Shown one piece after another: positions 6,033 through 9,277 of a DNA stretch of 9,277 bases; position 1 is the first letter of the stretch, and each line of letters opens with the position of its first letter. Both the position numbers and the translations under genes were made by a program. The notes below the pieces were generated by a model that did not search any database, was not told the origin of the DNA, and saw only the letters and a list, made by a program, of their open reading frames with translations. Origin of the DNA: J038 sp034437535 (GTDB lineage: Bacteria; Chloroflexota; Anaerolineae; Aggregatilineales; Phototrophicaceae); NCBI GenBank assembly GCA_034437535.1, contig DAOTTZ010000017.1, positions 1-9,277 on the forward strand, in the 5' to 3' direction.

Positions 6033-6590
6033 CTAGACGCGGGTCTGGTAACTGCCGTCTTCGGTCTTGACGCGGATTGTATCCCCGACCGAGACGAACA
6101 TCGGCACCTGTACCACCAGCCCAGTTTCTGTAGTGACCTTCTTGGTGGGGTTGTTGGCGCGGTCGCCGACGACGGCATTTTCGGTCTCAACAACTTCGAA
6201 ATCGACGGTCATCGGCAATTCATAATCGATCAGTTCGTTTTCGTATTGCAAGAGCTTTACATCCAGGCCGGGCTTGAGGAACTGAATGTCATCGCCGAAG
6301 ACATCCCGGTTCAACTGAGGTTGTTCGAAGGTTAATTTGTCCATAAAGCTCAAGAAGATGCCATCATCGTAGAGATATTCGACCTCGACTGCCTCCAGGC
6401 GCACATTTTGCACCTTGCTCCCGGTGTTATAGGTCTTCTCGATGGTCGCGCCGGTGCGTAGATTGCGTACACTGACGCGGACGTTCCCACTGCCACGAGC
6501 AGTTTTGTTGTGGCTATAGGTCAACACCTTAAAGAGATCATCGCCATCGACGAAGGTGGTACCACGACGAAGTTGATTGACGTCAATCAT
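6033..6590 (-). CDS. efp: Elongation factor P
   Basis: This 185-residue protein has the normal elongation factor P length. The factor binds between the P and E sites of the ribosome and rescues stalling at consecutive prolines. The N-terminal KOW-like domain (1-65) includes VRVSVRNLRTGATIEKTYNTG. The two OB domains follow, with VEYLYDDG near 70-77, DFEVVETE at about 130-137 and the terminal VSVGDTIRVKTEDGSY. The loop that is normally modified reads HNKTARGSG, so the tip residue is Arg32 instead of the Lys of the E. coli-type KPGKG loop. Arg at this position is rhamnosylated by EarP in some proteobacteria. No modification gene is present here. The ATG at 6590 has AGAGGA at about 8 nt. The gene lies 49 nt downstream of rho on the same strand, with no terminator between, so they are probably co-transcribed. 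Confidence 0.96.
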   Translation of the reverse strand: MIDVNQLRRGTTFVDGDDLFKVLTYSHNKTARGSGNVRVSVRNLRTGATIEKTYNTGSKVQNVRLEAVEVEYLYDDGIFLSFMDKLTFEQPQLNRDVFGDDIQFLKPGLDVKLLQYENELIDYELPMTVDFEVVETENAVVGDRANNPTKKVTTETGLVVQVPMFVSVGDTIRVKTEDGSYQTRV

Positions 6591-6639
6591 TGATTTTTTC
6601 CTCTATCTGGTAAACAACACCGATATTCTAGCAGATGTT

Positions 6640-7923
6640 TTAGTACCGGCCATTGTCGTTATTGCCAGTCGGCAAAGAGTTTAAGAAGTCCTCGTTGGTA
6701 TCAAACTGGCGGAAGTTGCTTAACAGTTGTTCGGTCGCGCCGATATTGCCGGTCGGGTCTGATTCAGCCAGGTGGCCCCACATGCGCCGCAGGGTGTATA
6801 CCCGCTGTAGGATATCCGGGCCGAGGAGCAATTCTTCACGCCGGGTCGAGGATTGCTCAACATCGAACGCCGGGAAGATACGACGCTCTTGTAACCGCCG
6901 GTTGAGGTGTAGCTCCATATTGCCGGTGCCTTTGAACTCTTCGTAGATGACGTCATCCATCTTACTGCCGGTGTTAACCAGGCAGGTGGCGATGATGGTC
7001 AGGCTTCCGCCTTCTTCCACGTTGCGGGCCGCGCCGAAGATGCGCTTGGGCGGTTGGACAGCGGACGGATCAATACCGCCGGAAAGCGTGCGCCCGCTGG
7101 TCGGCACGACCAGGTTATAGGCGCGGGCCAGCCGGGTGATGCTATCCAGCAACAGTACGACATGACGACCGATTTCAACCAGTCGTTTCGCTCGTTCCAG
7201 GGCCATCTCTGCCACTTTGACGTGATGATGCACCGGATCGTCGAAGGTAGACGCGATGACTTCTGCATCGACCGAGCGATCCATATCCGTGACTTCTTCC
7301 GGGCGTTCGCCGACGAGCGCGATCATCAGATGCACGTCCGGGTAATTTTTGCTGATGGCGTTGGCGACGTCTTTCAAGACGGAGGTTTTACCGGCTTTCG
7401 GTGGGGAGACGATCAGCCCGCGCTGGCCTTTGCCTATCGGCGCGATCAAGTTCAGCATCCGGGTAGAAATAATGCGCGGGATGGTCTCAAGGTCGAAACG
7501 TTCTAGCGGGAAGATAGGCGTCAGGTCTTCGAAGTTGGCCCGGTATTTGCTTTCTTCGGGTGCCAGCCCGTTGACGGCATCGACACGGAGCAGACCGAAA
7601 TACTTCTCGTTGTCTTTGGGCGGGCGCACCTGGCCGATCACCATGTCGCCCGTCCGTAGGTTGAACTTTTTGACCTGTGATTGGCTGACGTAAATATCGT
7701 TCGACCCCGGCAGGTAATTTTCCGCCCGCAGGAAGCCGATACCATCATCGACCACTTCCAGGACGCCGCCTCTCAATTTATGTCCGCGTCTTTCTGCTTC
7801 GCTCCGTAACAACCCCAGGATCAAATCCTGCTTTTTGAGCCGGCTAAAGCGTGGCACATTGGCATCACGGGCTAAATTGCGTAATTCATCGAGTGTTTTT
7901 GCTTCAAGTTGAGCTATATCCAT
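6640..7923 (-). CDS. rho: Transcription termination factor Rho
   Basis: This 427-residue RNA-dependent ATPase forms a hexameric helicase that ends transcription at rho-dependent sites. Domains in order are: the Rho N-terminal helical domain (about 4-46, QLEAKTLDELRNLARD); a cold-shock-like RNA-binding domain (about 50-118) with GIGFLR at 61-66; and the ATPase core with Walker A SPPKAGKT (173-180), GERPEE with the catalytic Glu (206), Walker B VVLLLDS (255-261), Q-loop SGGIDPSAVQPPKRIFGAARN (281-301), R-loop GTGNMELHLNR (332-342) and the arginine-finger segment TRREELL (360-366). It lacks the long N-terminal insertion seen in some phyla. The start is uncertain. The ATG at 7923 gives the usual MDIAQLE beginning but has no nearby ribosome binding site. 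An in-frame GTG at 7968 adds 15 residues, and AAAGGAG lies just inside that extension. It is followed by efp on the same strand. Confidence 0.96.
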   Translation of the reverse strand: MDIAQLEAKTLDELRNLARDANVPRFSRLKKQDLILGLLRSEAERRGHKLRGGVLEVVDDGIGFLRAENYLPGSNDIYVSQSQVKKFNLRTGDMVIGQVRPPKDNEKYFGLLRVDAVNGLAPEESKYRANFEDLTPIFPLERFDLETIPRIISTRMLNLIAPIGKGQRGLIVSPPKAGKTSVLKDVANAISKNYPDVHLMIALVGERPEEVTDMDRSVDAEVIASTFDDPVHHHVKVAEMALERAKRLVEIGRHVVLLLDSITRLARAYNLVVPTSGRTLSGGIDPSAVQPPKRIFGAARNVEEGGSLTIIATCLVNTGSKMDDVIYEEFKGTGNMELHLNRRLQERRIFPAFDVEQSSTRREELLLGPDILQRVYTLRRMWGHLAESDPTGNIGATEQLLSNFRQFDTNEDFLNSLPTGNNDNGRY

Positions 7924-8056
7924 AAATGCGTAACGACGCGACAGCGTAGCCGCCTCGTCTCCTTTCACAAGAAGTTAAACTTATTGAAATTCGTTATCAG
8001 GGCATGGGGCGACCCTGCAAGTATCCATAACAATGCGCCTGGGAGCAAGGTAATTG

Positions 8057-8116
8057 TCAATCGTGTGCTGAACTATTGGCTGGAAGGTGTTCAAAGGAAA
8101 TATAGCACACAATTGA
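8057..8116. repeat. 13-bp imperfect inverted repeat in the transposase leader
   Basis: Arm 8057-8069 (TCAATCGTGTGCT) pairs with 8104-8116 (AGCACACAATTGA) with one mismatch and a 34-nt loop. It lies about 90-145 nt upstream of the transposase start and might limit read-through translation or bind a regulator. Confidence 0.5.
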
Positions 8117-8133
8117 GGCAAGGTCAAACGCTA

Positions 8134-8162
8134 TTCATATGGGTAGGGCGATTGCATATAAA
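8134..8162 (+). promoter_or_regulatory. Candidate transposase promoter
   Basis: TTCATA (8134-8139, four of six matches to the -35 consensus) and TATAAA (8157-8162, five of six to the -10 consensus) are 17 bases apart. The expected start near 8169 would give a leader of about 35 nt before the ATG at 8204. Confidence 0.35.
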
Positions 8163-8203
8163 GTCTCAATGGAAGGATAATGGTAGCCAAAAACGAGGCG
8201 ACC

Positions 8204-9277
8204 ATGAACTTCGAGACGAGTGTGTTGAGCTATTTTGGTGATTTAGAAGACCCGCGTGATACGAAAAAATCAACGCATCCCTTTATCAATATCGTGAGTA
8301 TTGCGATTTTAGCGACAATTTGTGGTGCAGATGATTGGGTTGCCGTTGAAACGTATGGTCATGCGAAAAAAGACTGGTTGGGGACATTTTTAGATTTGAG
8401 CAACGGAGTTCCATCCCATGATACCTTTGGTCGCGTCTTTCGTTGGCTGGATGAAGAAGCGTTTCAACTTAAATTCATAGAATGGACAGCTCTCGTTTGT
8501 GAGATGACATCAGGTGCGATTGTGGCAATGGACGGTAAGAAGCTACGGCGTAGTGGGGATGGTCGTCATGAACGAGATGGCATTTGGATGGTGAGTGCCT
8601 GGGCAAGTGACAATCGCATGGTGTTGGGGCAAATAAAAGTCGATGAGAAATCGAATGAAATCACCGCCATTCCCCAACTGCTGGCTCAACTCGACTTATC
8701 CGGGTGCATCGTGACGGTGGATGCGCTCAACACACAAACAGCCATTGCCAAACAAATCATTGATGCCCAAGCGGATTACATCATGGCAGTCAAAGGCAAC
8801 CAAGGGACACTTTTTGAAGACCTCAAGCTGCTTTTTGAAGGGTTCGAGACCGAGATGTATCAAGCTGTTGACTATGACACTGCGCGAACGACGAGCCAAG
8901 CACACGGACGCGAAGAATACCGACAGATCTGGGTGGTTACTGCACCTGAATATCGTGATTATTTGCGACAAAACAAGAAATGGACAGAACTGCACAGCTT
9001 AATCAAACTTGTCAGCGTTCGATATCGGGCAGATAAGGACAAAATGGAAACACATACACGCTATTTCATCAGTAGTTGGCAAGCAAACGCCCATGACTTC
9101 TTACAAGCCATTCGTGACCACTGGCAAATTGAGAATGGCTTACATTGGGTACTGGATGTTGCCTTTCGTGAAGATGAAAGTCGTATTCGCAAGAATCATG
9201 CACCGGCTAATATGGCACTCTTGCGACATATCGCTGTGAACTTACTCAAACAAGAGAAAAGCGCAAAGGTTGGCATT
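8204..9277 (+). CDS. ISAs1-family transposase, 3' end beyond window
   Basis: The frame is open for 358 codons from the ATG at 8204 to the last base of the window, with no stop, so only the C-terminal end is missing. The family usually has about 370-380 residues. The N-terminal part holds the ISAs1 hallmark segments LEDPRDTKK-STHPFINI (14-30), GADDWVAVETYG (41-52), DWLG (57-60) and GVPSHDTFGRVF (68-79). The DDE catalytic triad is visible as D110 (AMDGK), D173 (VTVDALN) and E310 in HWQIENGLHWVLDVAF (306-321), followed by EDESRIR. The frame is intact with all catalytic residues, so the element may be active. A GAGG site lies 5 nt before the ATG. An in-frame ATG at 8180 would add eight residues, but its GGAAGG is only about 3 nt away. 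The base composition is less GC-rich than that of the rho and Argonaute genes, as expected for an acquired element. Confidence 0.95.
   Translation, partial: MNFETSVLSYFGDLEDPRDTKKSTHPFINIVSIAILATICGADDWVAVETYGHAKKDWLGTFLDLSNGVPSHDTFGRVFRWLDEEAFQLKFIEWTALVCEMTSGAIVAMDGKKLRRSGDGRHERDGIWMVSAWASDNRMVLGQIKVDEKSNEITAIPQLLAQLDLSGCIVTVDALNTQTAIAKQIIDAQADYIMAVKGNQGTLFEDLKLLFEGFETEMYQAVDYDTARTTSQAHGREEYRQIWVVTAPEYRDYLRQNKKWTELHSLIKLVSVRYRADKDKMETHTRYFISSWQANAHDFLQAIRDHWQIENGLHWVLDVAFREDESRIRKNHAPANMALLRHIAVNLLKQEKSAKVGI

Larger units (their letters stand above)
7998..8203 (+). mobile_element. Candidate left end and leader of an ISAs1-family element
   Basis: The transposase reading frame is preceded by about 200 nt of non-coding sequence. 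CAGGGCATGG at 7998 resembles the CAGGG start often seen on ISAs1-family terminal repeats (impression only), and CCCTG recurs inverted at 8013-8017. The right end is outside the window, so the terminal repeat and target duplication cannot be verified. Confidence 0.3.

Noticed and set aside
8696..8995. Minus-strand open frame inside the transposase
   Set aside because: It is antisense to an intact ISAs1 transposase with all catalytic residues, with no independent support.
1..9277. CRISPR arrays, tRNA or rRNA genes
   Set aside because: I found no regularly spaced direct repeats and recognised no tRNA- or rRNA-like segments in the gaps.

Overview
The window reads as a bacterial chromosome segment with moderately high GC. 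The rho, efp and small membrane-protein genes look like those of Chloroflexota (Anaerolineae-like). That placement is inferred from protein style only and no search was run.

Layout. Positions 1-540 hold no convincing intact gene: there are short repeats and two overlapping decayed minus-strand fragments, one resembling the start of a transposase. A -10-like box near 563 precedes two plus-strand genes. The first is an NAD-type isocitrate/homoisocitrate dehydrogenase family enzyme (683-1687). The second, 35 nt downstream behind a near-perfect ribosome binding site, is a 712-residue prokaryotic Argonaute (1723-3861). The Argonaute stop overlaps, tail to tail, the end of a minus-strand gene, the first of two paralogous small SpoIIAA/STAS-like proteins (3856-4233 and 4351-4716). 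A 15-bp perfect inverted repeat lies between the paralogs. Further right, all on the minus strand, is a three-gene cluster of small proteins, two of them with two membrane helices (4800-5186, 5176-5502, 5539-5934). It seems to start from a leaderless promoter. Beyond it lie a rho-independent terminator, elongation factor P (6033-6590) and transcription factor Rho (6640-7923). An ISAs1-family transposase (from 8204) runs rightwards off the end of the window, and its element may begin only tens of bases upstream of rho.

How the parts relate. rho and efp form a co-directional housekeeping pair closed by a hairpin-plus-T terminator. The dehydrogenase and Argonaute look co-transcribed and converge on the STAS-like pair. 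The most notable object is the Argonaute. Its linker, MID and PIWI architecture is recognisable, but by hand alignment it keeps only the first catalytic aspartate clearly. It is therefore predicted to bind a guide without slicing. No Sir2, TIR, nuclease or other usual effector partner is visible next to it, and its only same-strand neighbour is a metabolic dehydrogenase.
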